From Paragordius varius (taxonomy: Eukaryota > Nematomorpha): a stretch of 64,000 bases of DNA. The position numbers and the translations under genes are program-made. The notes beneath the pieces were generated by a model. That model did no database searches. It saw only the letters and a program-made list of their open reading frames with translations, and was not told where the DNA came from. Shown here one piece after another: positions 40,101 through 51,400 of the stretch. The stretch lies in the NCBI GenBank assembly GCA_964247055.1, contig OZ176051.1, forward strand, positions 5,828,001 to 5,892,000, in the 5' to 3' direction. Numbering within the stretch: the first letter of the stretch is position 1; each line of letters begins with the position of its first letter.

Positions 40101-43100
40101 TCCTTGAAATTTTAAGTCCTTAAAATTTATAAATTTTGATTTAACCATAATTTTTGCATTTAATTTTTTATTTTATAATTTACTAACCTAATTTTCTTTA
40201 TTTATTATATATTTATTTATTTAAAAATAAAAAAAATTTATTAAAAAACCACTTTTTTGTTTCAAACTATTTTTTTCAATTGAACAAAATTATTGACTTT
40301 TAAATGTTTTTAATTAAAAATTTTAATTAATAACCCAGAAAACTTATATATTTTTTCATTTCGTGTTAAAATCTTAACAATAATCAAAATTATTTAAGAA
40401 ATTTATAAAGATATACGGTTTCTCAAAGATTAAAAGTTGATATCGATTTTTTATGTTAAATAATAGAAATTAAATTAAAACAATAAAATAGATGTATTTA
40501 TGATTTATAAAAGTTAAAACAAAACAAAAAGGTCAAAGGACCAACTTGAAATGTTCAAAGACCAACTTGAACTGTTCAAGGATCAAAAGGACCAACTTGA
40601 AGTGTTCAAGTACACTCTTGAAGTGCAAATGGTATAGATAGTTTTAAAAATATATTTTGATTTACATATTATATACAGTGGAATATCCCTATTTACTTTA
40701 TTTAAAGAACTGAAACTATAAATTAATTAGCTCATACAAACAAAATGAGCTTTTCAATTTATAAATAATGTCCTAATTTTTAAGTTACGACCATGCAAAT
40801 GTTAGTACCCATTCCAAGCCAAAAATTTCAATCATTTTATATCGATAAGTTTTTAATCAAAAAACATAATTTTATTTATTATTAAAAGGGATAATGGACA
40901 ATAACTTATGTTATTCTCACGAGTAAATTTGTGGAGGTTGTTGTATATAACCCCCAATTTTATTCATAAATCAAACCAAACTATGAATTTTATAGATAAC
41001 CGTAAAGATGCAGATGTTGTGGAAGAAAATTTTTCAGATGCTGGCATTTTTGTTCCCAACGGTTTCATGACGCTCTCCAAACAAGATTACTTATCTGGAA
41101 ATCGCAGTTTTATGTTGAAAAAGGTATTATCTATATCTTATTATCTATATCTATTTTTATGATTTTACCTCATATTTAAAGCTAATCGTTAATTGTTATA
41201 TGTAAAATATAGCAAATTTACAAACACACAAAAAGAGTCGAATATCAATATTTTTATAAACCTTATCACAGCGAGTATTCAAACTTGAAGAAAATAAATT
41301 TTTATTTTTCAAATATTATTCGCATCGTCTATATTTGATTTGGCCTCAATAAGATGGTCATTTATAATAATGCTAAGGCAGCTTTTAAAAGGTCTCTTTT
41401 TGTTGTCCATATTCTTAAACCCGATGATAGTAAGTAGCTATTGAGCAAATTTTAATCATATCATCCAAACAAAATCCTATATGATGGCATAATCCTTGAT
41501 TTTTCTGGTTAAGGTATATTGTTCTTAAATATAAAATTGAGCCTGCTGCCAATATACATCTCTTTTACTTATTTCACTACCCAAATCGATACGTTTATGT
41601 TAAAATCAAAGTTTTAAACATATGGTATTTTTTTATAAGAAAGTCTTTAACACTGTATTTGTGTATATAATTTTAATTTTTACTTTATATATTGAAATAT
41701 TTAAATTTCAATATCAATTGCTTACTTGTTATTTCAAAAATATATGAGTATATAAAATTATGCAAAACCTTCTTTCATTATATAATTAGGTCCCACAACT
41801 ATCACCCCTACAAGGAACTATGTTTTTACAAATGAAAACAGTAACACAGACCCAATATAAAGGATTTTTGGTGAGCATTTATTTAATAATAGGTTGAGAA
41901 AATTACGTTAATTACTATTTATTATATATGAGTTACTCTCAAAATATTTTAACAGTTTGAGTTACAGAAAAAAACTAAGTTTTTTGACAATGATAGTAAT
42001 TAGATCAAATGGAAACTGTTATATTGCCATTAAATTTTTAGATCATCTCATAATGCATACCATTATATACCATAATCTTGGATTGTTATCTAGTTAGTTG
42101 TGGTTAAAATTTACAGTCAAAATTTATTACCATAAAAGCAGGTGCTGTGAATCGTTTTTCCGGAAAATTTGGTTCCGGCTCCAAAAATAGTTCACTGTTT
42201 TCAATTTTTTGCTGCAAAAATGCGGATGATTTGGTAACGTAAAAATCGTCACAAATCAAATCCCTAATAATCGAATATTGTTAATCATAAATTGATTGTT
42301 TTAATTTTTTCTCATAATATTTAGAATATGTTTGAGGTTAAAAATGGTATAAATGCCTGGGAAAGGCGTTGGTTTGTTTTATCCGGCCAACATCTCTCAT
42401 GGTGGAAGTATCCTGAAGAGGAAATTTTGAAGGTAAATATCTAAATTTTTATGTTAATGCTACGTAAAAATTATTTTGTATGAGTAAAAATGCATAGCTT
42501 GTTTTTTATTATTATTGTTAGGTAAGATATCAGCGAAGGTAAATATTATTGGCTTGAAATTATTTTTTTCGCTTTGTACTGCTATTAACCAATAATAATT
42601 CTCTTTGTTGTATATGCTATCTGACAATTTTGAATACAAGTGAATAAAAACTAGCAAAGTATATTTTTTCATACTATATATTCTTTAACTACAACTTTTA
42701 CTGCATTTTTATGAAATTTAACCAGTTTCATTCATAATTTCCCATTCTTGTTGATAAAAACCTATTATATCAAAGGTTTTGGCCCAAGTATCTATATATT
42801 TACGCATAAAATTTTTGTTTTGTAGACATCTTTAGGATCCATTGATTTGAGTACATGTATAAATCGCGATGCTATAAAACCCTTACCCCTAGAAACTTGT
42901 GCCTTACCAAACACTTTTGAAATGATTGTGTATAAAACCTCGTTTTGTGAACAAAGCGTTGTGCATCCATCAGATTTAGATGTGGCATATAACATACACA
43001 ATGATACTAATCCAAATTCAAACATAATTCACAAGTAAGTTTTGTTAAAAACCTGTATCCGCAAAAGATATTTATCATACAATATTTATATTTTCTCTAT

Positions 43101-43297
43101 ACTTGCGTATTTTTAGACACCTATTTTCGGCAGATAATAAGGAACAAATGAATGGTTGGTTGGATGTTTTAAACAAAGTATTGTCTGATCTTAATCTATG
43201 TATTGCTCCAAACGGAAGCCAATTTGGTAGAGGGATGTATGTGTCGACAATTTTTCACAAAAATAATGTAGCATTCGGGAAAAGAACGCCAGTGTAA
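31192..43297 (+). CDS. ANLN: Anillin, actin-binding cytokinesis scaffold (about 20 exons, about 1,140 aa)
   Basis: Exons: 31192-31320, 31343-31382, 31406-31617, 31640-31769, about 32583-32798, 33086-33358, 33764-33923, 34412-34491, 34836-35159, 35403-35515, 36845-36965, 37510-37789, 38147-38299, 39100-39383, 39677-39809, 40924-41123, 41790-41870, 42325-42432, 42826-43034, 43117-43297. The first exon reads TRLKNLAASYNDWEDES. After a low-complexity middle comes the anillin homology region (ELEQQQTIIAQISQAL, QKRQMLITEIEKLK, YYILCLFKYGS, VPQLSPLQGTMFLQMK) and a PH domain (INAWERRWFVLSGQHLSWWK, DNKEQMNGWLDVLNK). Anillin links actin, myosin, septins and RhoA at the cleavage furrow. Length is close to human (1,124). 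Introns 1-3 are 22, 23 and 22 nt. The exon 4 to 5 join is out of phase, so a small exon or error remains unresolved there. Introns host four MITEs. Confidence 0.93.
31918..32482 (-). mobile_element. TTAA-flanked MITE, copy E, in anillin intron 4
   Basis: TTAA at 31914-31917 and 32483-32486 around CACTTGGATACAACAC ... TTTAAATCGAAGTG. It makes up about 70% of the 0.8-kb intron. Confidence 0.88.
35956..36213. mobile_element. Palindromic MITE, second subfamily, copy in anillin intron 10
   Basis: TACCAATACAAATTC at the left, AAGTGTAAATGGTA at the right. Interior block TATTATGTGTTTTCCGGCTA matches the copies at 57426 and 63819. It lacks the 21-bp arrays of the first subfamily. Confidence 0.7.
36549..36733. 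mobile_element. 185-bp MITE with about 50-bp inverted arms in anillin intron 10
   Basis: TAGTATGCATTTTAAGGTTA at the left is inverted against AACTATTAAAATGCATACTA at the right; arms continue TTTCACACTATAGTTG / CAACTATAGTGAGAAA. No other copy was noticed in the window. Confidence 0.75.
39974..40634. mobile_element. Palindromic foldback-like MITE in anillin intron 15
   Basis: TACCATTTGCACTTCAAGAG and its reverse complement form the ends. Six 21-bp units in the left arm, about four in the right, with the same centre as the 1459-2214 copy in opposite orientation. The two arms can form a long hairpin in the anillin pre-mRNA. Confidence 0.85.
42478..42675. mobile_element. MITE related to 10445-10638, in anillin intron 18
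   Basis: GTATGAGTAAAAATGCATAG at the left against TTTTTTCATAC at the right, with the internal pair ATTATTGGCT / ACCAATAATAATTCTC seen in the 10445 and 57890 copies. Confidence 0.55.
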
Positions 43298-43536
43298 ACG
43301 GACATATCTATTGGTGTTTATATTGCCACACATATGCATTAAAGATATATTTTTTCATGTTTATTATCCAATAACTTTTTTATTTACACCTTACTATTGT
43401 GTTTTAATATATTATCATTGCACTATTTGACCTGTTTTTTAGTACAGTCATAAATAATTTTTTCTTATGTGTATCATATATATATACACATTTCCCCATC
43501 ATAAAATTTTTTTGCCATCGTGAAGTTTATATAACA

Positions 43537-43542
43537 AATAAA
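43537..43542 (+). promoter_or_regulatory. Candidate polyadenylation signal for anillin
   Basis: AATAAA 240 nt after the anillin stop and only about 30 bp before the first copy of the secreted-gene array. Confidence 0.35.
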
Positions 43543-43719
43543 GCTATTCCTTACTTATAAGCAGTAAAATAACCTCGTTTAAAGTTTTGTGTCTATTTTG
43601 GTGATGCAATATATGAGAAATAACTGTATCCCAGGTATATTTTCTAATGCCATTAAACTACAAGGCCTGTGTCGATTAACAAATGGGCGATATGATCTTG
43701 ATGTTCTTTTAAACCCAAG

Positions 43720-45049
43720 GTTAGTTTATTGTTTTTCTTCCATTTTACCTAGCTCTTGTTCTTTCTGGCTAGGGTGTATTTTAAGAAAAATATTTATTAT
43801 AGTTGAAAGTTTTTTCAAGTTTTCCTTTTTGTGCGTCTTTGTGATTTTTGGTATTGAGCATGAGCAATATATAAGTGGCAATATTTATTATAAATGACCC
43901 ACTAGCCCCAAATACCAAAAACACCATGAGAATAATCAAATATTTTGTTCAGAATATAAATTTAATAGGATTTTTGTGTCTGCAGAGCAAAAAATTATAT
44001 ACGGGTTTCTTACATATTTTCCACGATTTAAGTATAACCGAAATAAGGATTGAGTTTATAAAGTTGTAATGTGTAAGGAAAATTATACATATACCTTTTG
44101 CGTGCCTCTTTAAGGTTACAAAATTCATCAAAAATTTTATTCTGTAATTATTTACCATTTTGATTGGCCTTATTCTGATGCAATTAATCATTGAGATTTA
44201 ATAGTGATATTAGTAGAGCTATTGATAATGATGGATGTTCTTAAATAAAATATATTGAATAAAGTGGGATATAAATAGCATAACTCAATGATTAAATAAT
44301 TCTAAACATTAAAGTCACTGATTCGCAATATTGAACACATTCAAATGTATTAACCCAATGATCTGCGCCTTTGCAGAAGATCAAGCATCTGTTCCTTTAA
44401 ATACATCATAAAATGGTGGTTAAAAAATTAACCACATATTATTTGAAAAAAATTGGATTAATGCAAACTGAGAGGGGAATTTAATTTAAACTCAGACAAG
44501 CTCTACCTCATAAAATAATCTACCTTGAAGCCCAGCACTTTTAAAAGATTTTAATTAAATTGGAATATAAAAATGAATGTCTTTTTTATTAAGGCCCTCT
44601 TTTACCCGCTCCTCCCGTAAAATGCCATTTTTTTCAAAAAAAGTCCACAAAAATAATTTTTTGGATCTATTTTTCACCCATATGAGACCATAAAAATTTA
44701 ATGAGGATTTCAGATTGCTGAGTAAGGAAATACCCGCTAAAAACTACCCCGTCATATCGAAATAGCGTGTGTTTGGGGCTAAATTTCAGAAAACCTATCA
44801 TGCCATCTGAGTTCACTGAGTGCTTAATAAGGCAAAAATTTAGGTCGTACGGTTTTTTAAAATTAGCCGTTAATTAGGCCCTTCATGCCCTAAAAAATGC
44901 GCCACCATAGAATGATTTTTTAGTTTTGAGGCAATTTTTCCAAAAACTAATGAGAGCATATGAAATCAATCATGATTTCAGGTATTCTCCGTAAAAAGGC
45001 AAAATTTTGATCAAGAGCTTTTTTGTATCAGCCCTTTGGTAAATGCGCC
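43720..45049. other. Non-coding stretch after the first array copy
   Basis: No exon supported. Segment 44580-45050 is somewhat richer in GC (for example GTTAATTAGGCCCTTCATGC) and looks transposon-like, but no ends were found. Confidence 0.35.
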
Positions 45050-45895
45050 CTTTTTATAATAATTTTACTAAAAAATGTAATCATTCGAAAGAATAATAAA
45101 AACCCTATATAATACACTCTAATATGTTTTACATTTATAGTTAATATTGGACATAGGAAGCGGTAAACCCGCAAAGCGAGAGCGTTTTTGTTAATTAATA
45201 TATTTTAACTAATGGATAAAAATAGCTCAAAGTTTGTCTGGATGGCAACGAATGTCTAAAAAAGATATAAAAAAGTTTTTTGATTAAAACACTTATCTAT
45301 TGCTTTCTCATTCAAAACAGCCATATTTAATTTTTTGCAAAAATTACCATATCATCAATATATTATTTTCTTTGGAAGGCTTATAATTTTAAAATTTGAA
45401 AGAAAATAAAGTTTAAAGCGTTCTTGATCCTTTTAATGATTCTGCATTAAATTTACAGTTAAAACAATGATAATAATGATTCATATTAATTGGCAAACCA
45501 AAAGCTTTTTTAAAGATTTATTTATTTTTTACACTAATATTACGCTATAATTATTTTAAAATAATATATATTTTGAAATTATTACCCCTGTTTTTGACTT
45601 ATCTATAGGTGTGAAATAATGAGCATATAAAACTATATAAATTTTATGTCAGATTGTTTTAAACGAACTACCATTCAAAATGTTCAGTCTTTTGCGCTCT
45701 TTAAATTATATAAAATACTTGGCTATATCTCCAAAACTTTTAATTGAGTTTAATATTAAATCGGGGCCAATTTTCGATAAACCCTAATAAAATTCTTAGG
45801 TTTAACCAATTTTTTTCAAATATACTATTTATGTATTTTAATGAAATAAATTCAAAATTTACAGACATGGCACTTAAAAAAAGTCGAATCCATTT
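45050..45895. mobile_element. Left-truncated copy of the 21577-22684 element
   Basis: Homology begins at GCGCCCTTTTTATAATAATT and runs through ACCCGCAAAGCGAGAGCG to GGCACTTAAAAAAAGTCGAA. The inverted terminal repeat at the left is missing and the right one is decayed. Confidence 0.6.
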
Positions 45896-45952
45896 TTCTG
45901 TATTATTTATATTAATTTGAAAAATCGTAATAAAAAAATATCTAAAAATAAG

Positions 45953-47001
45953 TATTACGTCTGGTCATAAATTTACAGTTTTTCAATAAATTAAAAAATT
46001 AATTATTTATTTTATTAAATTATCCATCAGCTTCTATATATTTCGCTCATCTCTCAGGTAACAAATGAATGCCTGGCAGAAAAACAGATTGTCTTTTGTC
46101 ACCCATTTGTTATGCCATTTTCCAACGTCTTTGAAAATCGTGAAGTGCTGGTCTGCGAGGAACCCCATTCAAAGACGCATCACTCAGCTGGCTAGGAGTG
46201 CCATTGATTTTTCCATCAAAGCGATTTTAAGATATCTGGTTTTGCTGTGTGAGGCGGAGCATTGTCATATAAAAAAATCATTTTGCAAGTCTTCTGGCTC
46301 ATTCCGGTCTTTTTCGATACATAGTGCAAATTAATCATTTGTTAGGGATATAGCTGTGTATTGGCGGTTTTACTAGGCTACAAAACACTGCTCTGGTCCT
46401 TTCATGCACAGAGCTTGGTTTTTTTGCCAAAGCGATTTGTTTTTGGGGTTGATGGATCGGATTTTCTTTGGATTAACAAAATAAAGCCATTTATCACCCG
46501 TCATAATTCGATAAAAAATTTCCTTTGTGACGTTGAGCAGGATTATAAGTGACACTTTGCAATTTTCGATTTAACGTTTATGTTGTGTGGAACCCATCTA
46601 CACAGATTATTCTTTCGCACTCGTAGACCTCGATTTGTTGGTGCTCTGTTGATTGTTGTTAAGTGTGAGTTGTATTATCATCCAATTACTCTGGCACTTG
46701 ATCCTCTTCGCAGTTGTATGATCTACCAGAGTGCCCACTGTCTTTCTCATGGACAACTTTTAAATTTCGAATATACTTCCACCAGCAAAGTGACTTTCAA
46801 CAGCCCTTTTCTTCCAATGAAATAAGAAAATCAACCTGCCGCAAATGTTCCTTTTCAGGCGTAAAATCGACATGATTACTGAATGCTACCTTTTGGCCGA
46901 TTGAATTTGTGGATGTAGCTTAATGTCAGATGAAACTCGTGTGCCAATTTTACACATCTTCTCTTAATTAAACCGGTAGTAACTTATGACTACACTTGGT
47001 A
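45953..47001 (-). mobile_element. Dead mariner-family transposon, copy 2
   Basis: The right-hand terminal repeat (AACCGGTAGTAACTTATGAC through ACACTTGGTA) is well kept; the left is weak. On the minus strand the catalytic region reads IFYRIMTGDKWLYFVNPKK, the mariner TGDEKW block, and the C-terminal end near 46060-46140 resembles the last helix of mariner transposases. Multiply broken. Confidence 0.8.
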
Positions 47002-47019
47002 TTATCAAATATGATTTTA

Positions 47020-47132
47020 ATAACTATATACATATTGGGTAAATTTTAAATCTAATTTTCATTTAAATAGAGATGTTATAATACTCAAGGGAAATGAATG
47101 GTTCATGGGTAATTTTAGGTGTAAATGGTAAA
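47020..47132. mobile_element. Fragment of the palindromic MITE, second subfamily
   Basis: Only the right arm is clear: GGGTAATTTTAGGTGTAAATGGTA. The left end is not identifiable, so the start is approximate. Confidence 0.4.
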
Positions 47133-47216
47133 TACTAAATTTCATAGCATAAATTGTTAAAATTTACGTTAATGTGTCAATTAATTTGGAATATATACAT
47201 TGTTAGCGGGCTATAA

Positions 47217-47292
47217 AAATTACAGGCCACGAAAAATAAGTCGCGGGCTGCATGCGGACAGTGGGCAGCAGTTCGAGGGCTGATTTTCATCA
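47217..47292. mobile_element. Remnant of a hAT element end
   Basis: CGCGGGCTGCATGCGGACAG resembles the GC-rich subterminal block of the hAT at 50880-53316 (GGGCCGCATGCGGCCCGC). No partner end found. A similar remnant is at about 58735-58812. Confidence 0.4.
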
Positions 47293-48073
47293 TTGTCACG
47301 AATTAATGTTAAAGATTTTGTTTAGGAGGCATAAAGAACTCATTCCTATAATTTAGGCATGCAAAAATTACGTTTTGTATATAAATAATTAAATCTTTTT
47401 AGCTATATTAACACCAAACAGGATATACTGTGTAAAAAATTATTTTCTAGTTTCGTGTTTAACAGCAAGATTACAACATATATGTTTACGAAACAGACCA
47501 ACCTCGAGAGTTTCCCATGAATATATTGATTCTATCAAATGCTATGAAGAAACAAAATTAACAACTCGATCTCTGTTAAGTATCGATAAAGACAGTGAGA
47601 TGACACTCATTAAAACATGGATTAGATGCCCACGGAGAAACATATTGTATCATCAATGTTAAAATTACATAAGTTTACGATACTTTCTATATATTTAAAT
47701 GAATAATAATGTTTTTATTGATGTAATAATTTAAATAAATATTTAAATTAAATAATATGACATTACCACCATACTTAAAATACTTGGAATTACGCTTCAA
47801 CAAAATTTTGCCAGTGTGCATTTTTAAATAAAATTTCATTTTTAAGCTCCTAGCATATATTAAAAATTGATTTTGCGCAATATCGGCATTTTTGCAGTAA
47901 TCTAGAGAAAACTCGCACATTTTGGAGTGGTCCGAAAATTTGCGTCCGAGCCTACTTTATGTGGAGATCACAAAAATTTAAAAACTTTCTTATGTAACAC
48001 GTAAGCCCCAAACCAAAAAGCACCATAAAAATTATGAAAAATTTTTCTATCAGTATACCCCCCAATTTTTTCG

Positions 48074-48242
48074 ACTGTTTAAGAAGAAACAAATGAATTT
48101 TTGGGTGGCTGTTTATAGAAAAAAAATTTTCTGACCTTAAACCGTGTATTGAGCCCAATGGTAGCCAATAGAATAGAGTGTTGTATATGCCGACAATTGA
48201 CAAAAATATTGCGTTTGGTAAAAGACCATTATAAATGGAATT
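48074..48242 (+). pseudogene. Decayed duplicate of the last anillin exon
   Basis: Reads LFKKKQMN, KFSDLKPCIEPNGSQ and NIAFGKRP, matching the anillin end LFSADNKEQMN, SDLNLCIAPNGSQ and NVAFGKRTPV, with an in-frame stop and small deletions. The downstream 3' UTR is far better kept: TTTACACCTTACTATTGTGT continues nearly identically for over 80 bp in both copies. The duplication runs on into the start of the next secreted-gene copy (to about 48660), parallel to 43117-43719. It records one segmental duplication spanning the anillin tail and the neighbouring gene's start. Confidence 0.8.
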
Positions 48243-48494
48243 ATTCATTGATGTTTATATGCCTTACATATGTCTATATAATTTTTTATATCTACCTAAG
48301 CTTTTTTATTTACACCTTACTATTGTGTTTTAATATATTATCATTGCACTATTCGACCTGTTTTTAGTACAGTTATAAATAGTTTTTCCCACGTGCTTAT
48401 ATACCAAAAATTCTCATCGTGTAAAATTTTATTTGCGATCATAATATTTTACTAATAAAATTTATTAATATTTATTACTGGTTTAGGCAGTCAA

Positions 48495-51400
48495 ATGTCC
48501 TGTTTTAAAGTTACATGTCTGCTTTTGGTGCTGAAACACATGGTAGTAATTAACTGTATCCCAGGTAAATTTTTTTGTTATGCCATAAACTGCTAGACGT
48601 GTGTCAATTAACGATTGGACGAACATATAATCTCAATGCTCTTTTAAATCCGGGGTTTATTTTTCAATAATTTAAATTTACATATTTTTCGGTATCGCAT
48701 AAAAAAATATTGGGGAGCTATAATACAAAACATGCCCATCCCACTTATGTTTAAATTACGTTTTATGCTTTTTTTTATATGGTTAAATTCAATTCATTAT
48801 AACGAAAATTCTTAATTTAAGCCTTTTTTGGTACATTTTCCTCCGAAATGTCGGTTCGTATTTGATTCATTAGTTTTTTTATCTCATATGTGAGAAAAAT
48901 CCCAAAAAATGGTATATTTAGATATAAATATGGGCTTATGTTTGTCAAAACAGCATTGGACAGACAGAGTTAGGGCGCCTTAATCACTAATTTGAAACAT
49001 CTTTTCATAGACTTTCTTAATCTAGAAAACCACAAAGTAACAATTATATGTACGTTAGGGTAAATCGTTAAATACGCATATTTTTTAGAATACATCTATC
49101 ATGAAAAAAAATATTTGAGATATAAAAGAAATAATAAACTTATTTAGCACTTAGGAGATAATTTTTTAAATAATTAAGCTGAAAATAAATATTTAAAGTT
49201 CTTGACATTTAATAACGTTATTAATTTGGCGTACGGTTACAAGATTTAATTAACGAACAAAGATTTTTACCGTATAAATTGATCAATAATATTAATACGT
49301 GAGTAGAGCTAAAACTATCAAAATGTTAAAAGGATAAATCTCAATTGTTGGCAAATGGGAATTAATTGAAAACTTTGAATCTTAATCTGATATTTTAAGG
49401 CTCAGATGGGGCATTTAATATTTAACTATCGGCAACTCACACATTATTCACCAAATGTTTGCGAAATTTCGATTATATTTTACCGTCCAATACTTATTTG
49501 TACATATCGCATTCGTAGCTTTTTAACGTTTTTATCGCGTTTGTTTAATAATATCAGTCTTTAAATCCATTATTAATTAATTAGCGCCAGAAGATTTACG
49601 AATTCAATGGTCGCCAATTATTCTCATGGAAATTTAATATGGGCCCTTAAACAAAATTATAATAGGATTAACAAATATTTTTATATCGATGAATATATGG
49701 ATATACGTTTGCTGGAAAATTTGGGCATAATTGTAAGATATTTTTGCATAAATATTTAGACAAACTATAACCTTACGAAATTTGGATTTGAAATTTATTT
49801 TTTGGCAGATTATTTTAATTTACACACTTTTATGGGCTTACACATTCTGAGAAAATGGGTAAAACCATCCTTATAAAAAAATTTGTCAAACACGTTAATA
49901 TTACCTTTTTAGAATATGTTGTGCAACGCTCTTTTTTATAATATTATATAATAGTAGGAATGTTAATTTTTTTTAATATGGATGCTTAACTAATTCTATT
50001 ACAAAACGGAAATATTGATGTCTTAGGTGATAATGTTTTAAGGTCCATAAAAATTGAGATTAAAGCATTAAATATTTGAAACCATATATGTTTAAATGTT
50101 TGTTTGATTGTTTTGATTTACAATTACTGAATCGAATAAACGAATTAATATGTTTTGACTATTAAAATTTTTATCATCAGTTAATCCTTAGTTTTTTTAC
50201 CAAAAATATTTTATAAACTCAATAAATTGTCGTTGTGATTAAGATCTAACGACTGACAAGGCATATTTTATAGGTTTAAATATTCATTTAACACTTCGAT
50301 TCAAATTGGGGTATCTAAATACCCCAGACTAAATTTAAATTTAAATTTTTAAAAAACTACTGAAGGAAACGGTCCCAATTTGAATTTATGCTTCTATCCT
50401 GATGAATATTATGTAAATATGCCAAAATATCCTGATAAAATTTTGTTTTGAAAAAAAAGTTTCATCTCAAACTACTTCGACGCCATTTTTATTTTACAAA
50501 AATTTTGCAAAATATCGACTTCATTTAATTTTAAGGGTAAAACTAAAGCTTATTTTTTATATAAATTACATCTAACATGGATAGAAATAGAAAAAGCGGT
50601 TTATTTTGTATTATTTTTTAATTTTACAATTTAACACATGTCACGTTGACTAAATTTTTACCTTTCAGTTTTAGCTCAAAATAAGTAATATCAAGTATTT
50701 TTGAATAAAATTTTTTATATATTTCGGTTAATTAATGTTATATAAGTGCAAAATTTTGCCATGGTTTTGATTGCTTCCATACTTTTTAAAGTATTTGATT
50801 TTAAACAGGCCTGGGGTATCCAACTACCCCAATTTGAATCGAAGGACTAAAATGAGTGTGTTGTATCCAAGTGTTAAATCAGTGGTACTCACCAAAAAAA
50901 TTTGACGGGCCAAATAAAACATATTTTTTTTTCGAGGGCCATGAACCTTATAATGGCAAATATTCCATAGCTATTTGACAACGCACATATTTATACTCTA
51001 AATCAGCACAATAAATTTTTTGCGGGTCGCATGTAAATCCGGCTAAAAATTCGTTTCGTACCATTTAGTTTTAAAAATTAAAATATATTGATAACAACAT
51101 TTATTTTAATATTAACCAATAATTTTTGACAAATTTGGTTTCGCCTCATGGCAGGCCATTCTTAATACGTCGTCCATATGATCATTAGTTAAGCGATTTC
51201 TGTAAGTATTCTTAATATACTTCATTTTTGAATATGCCGTCTCACATGTGTAAGTTGATGGAAAAATAGTTAAGACAACTTGAGCACATTTTTTTATATT
51301 TTCATATTTATTTGGCACAACTTGCCAAAACTCTACATATCTTTCTTCTCTACGGTTTTCCTTAAATATAGCTTCCAAATTGGAATCATTTTTAAAATCA

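Larger units (their letters stand above)
43569..47662 (+). pseudogene. First, broken copy of the tandem secreted-protein gene
   Basis: Three blocks are homologous to the intact copy at 48495-59217. At 43569-43634 lies the signal-peptide exon, where the ATG is replaced by ATA and the frame is disturbed. After a 30-nt intron, 43665-43719 reads LCRLTNGRYDLDVLLNPR. At 47451-47662 is the last exon, one base shorter than in the second copy and opening with an in-frame TAA in the phase used there; its 3' half still reads DKDSEMTLIKTWIRCPRRN. The middle exons were not found; the gap contains a TIR-element fragment and a dead mariner. Lost start plus broken last exon suggest a pseudogene, though parts may still be transcribed. 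Confidence 0.6.

Noticed and set aside
45050-45895. Considered as an RNA gene because of GCAAAGCGAGAGCG
   Set aside because: The whole block aligns with the TIR element at 21577-22684, so it is a transposon fragment.
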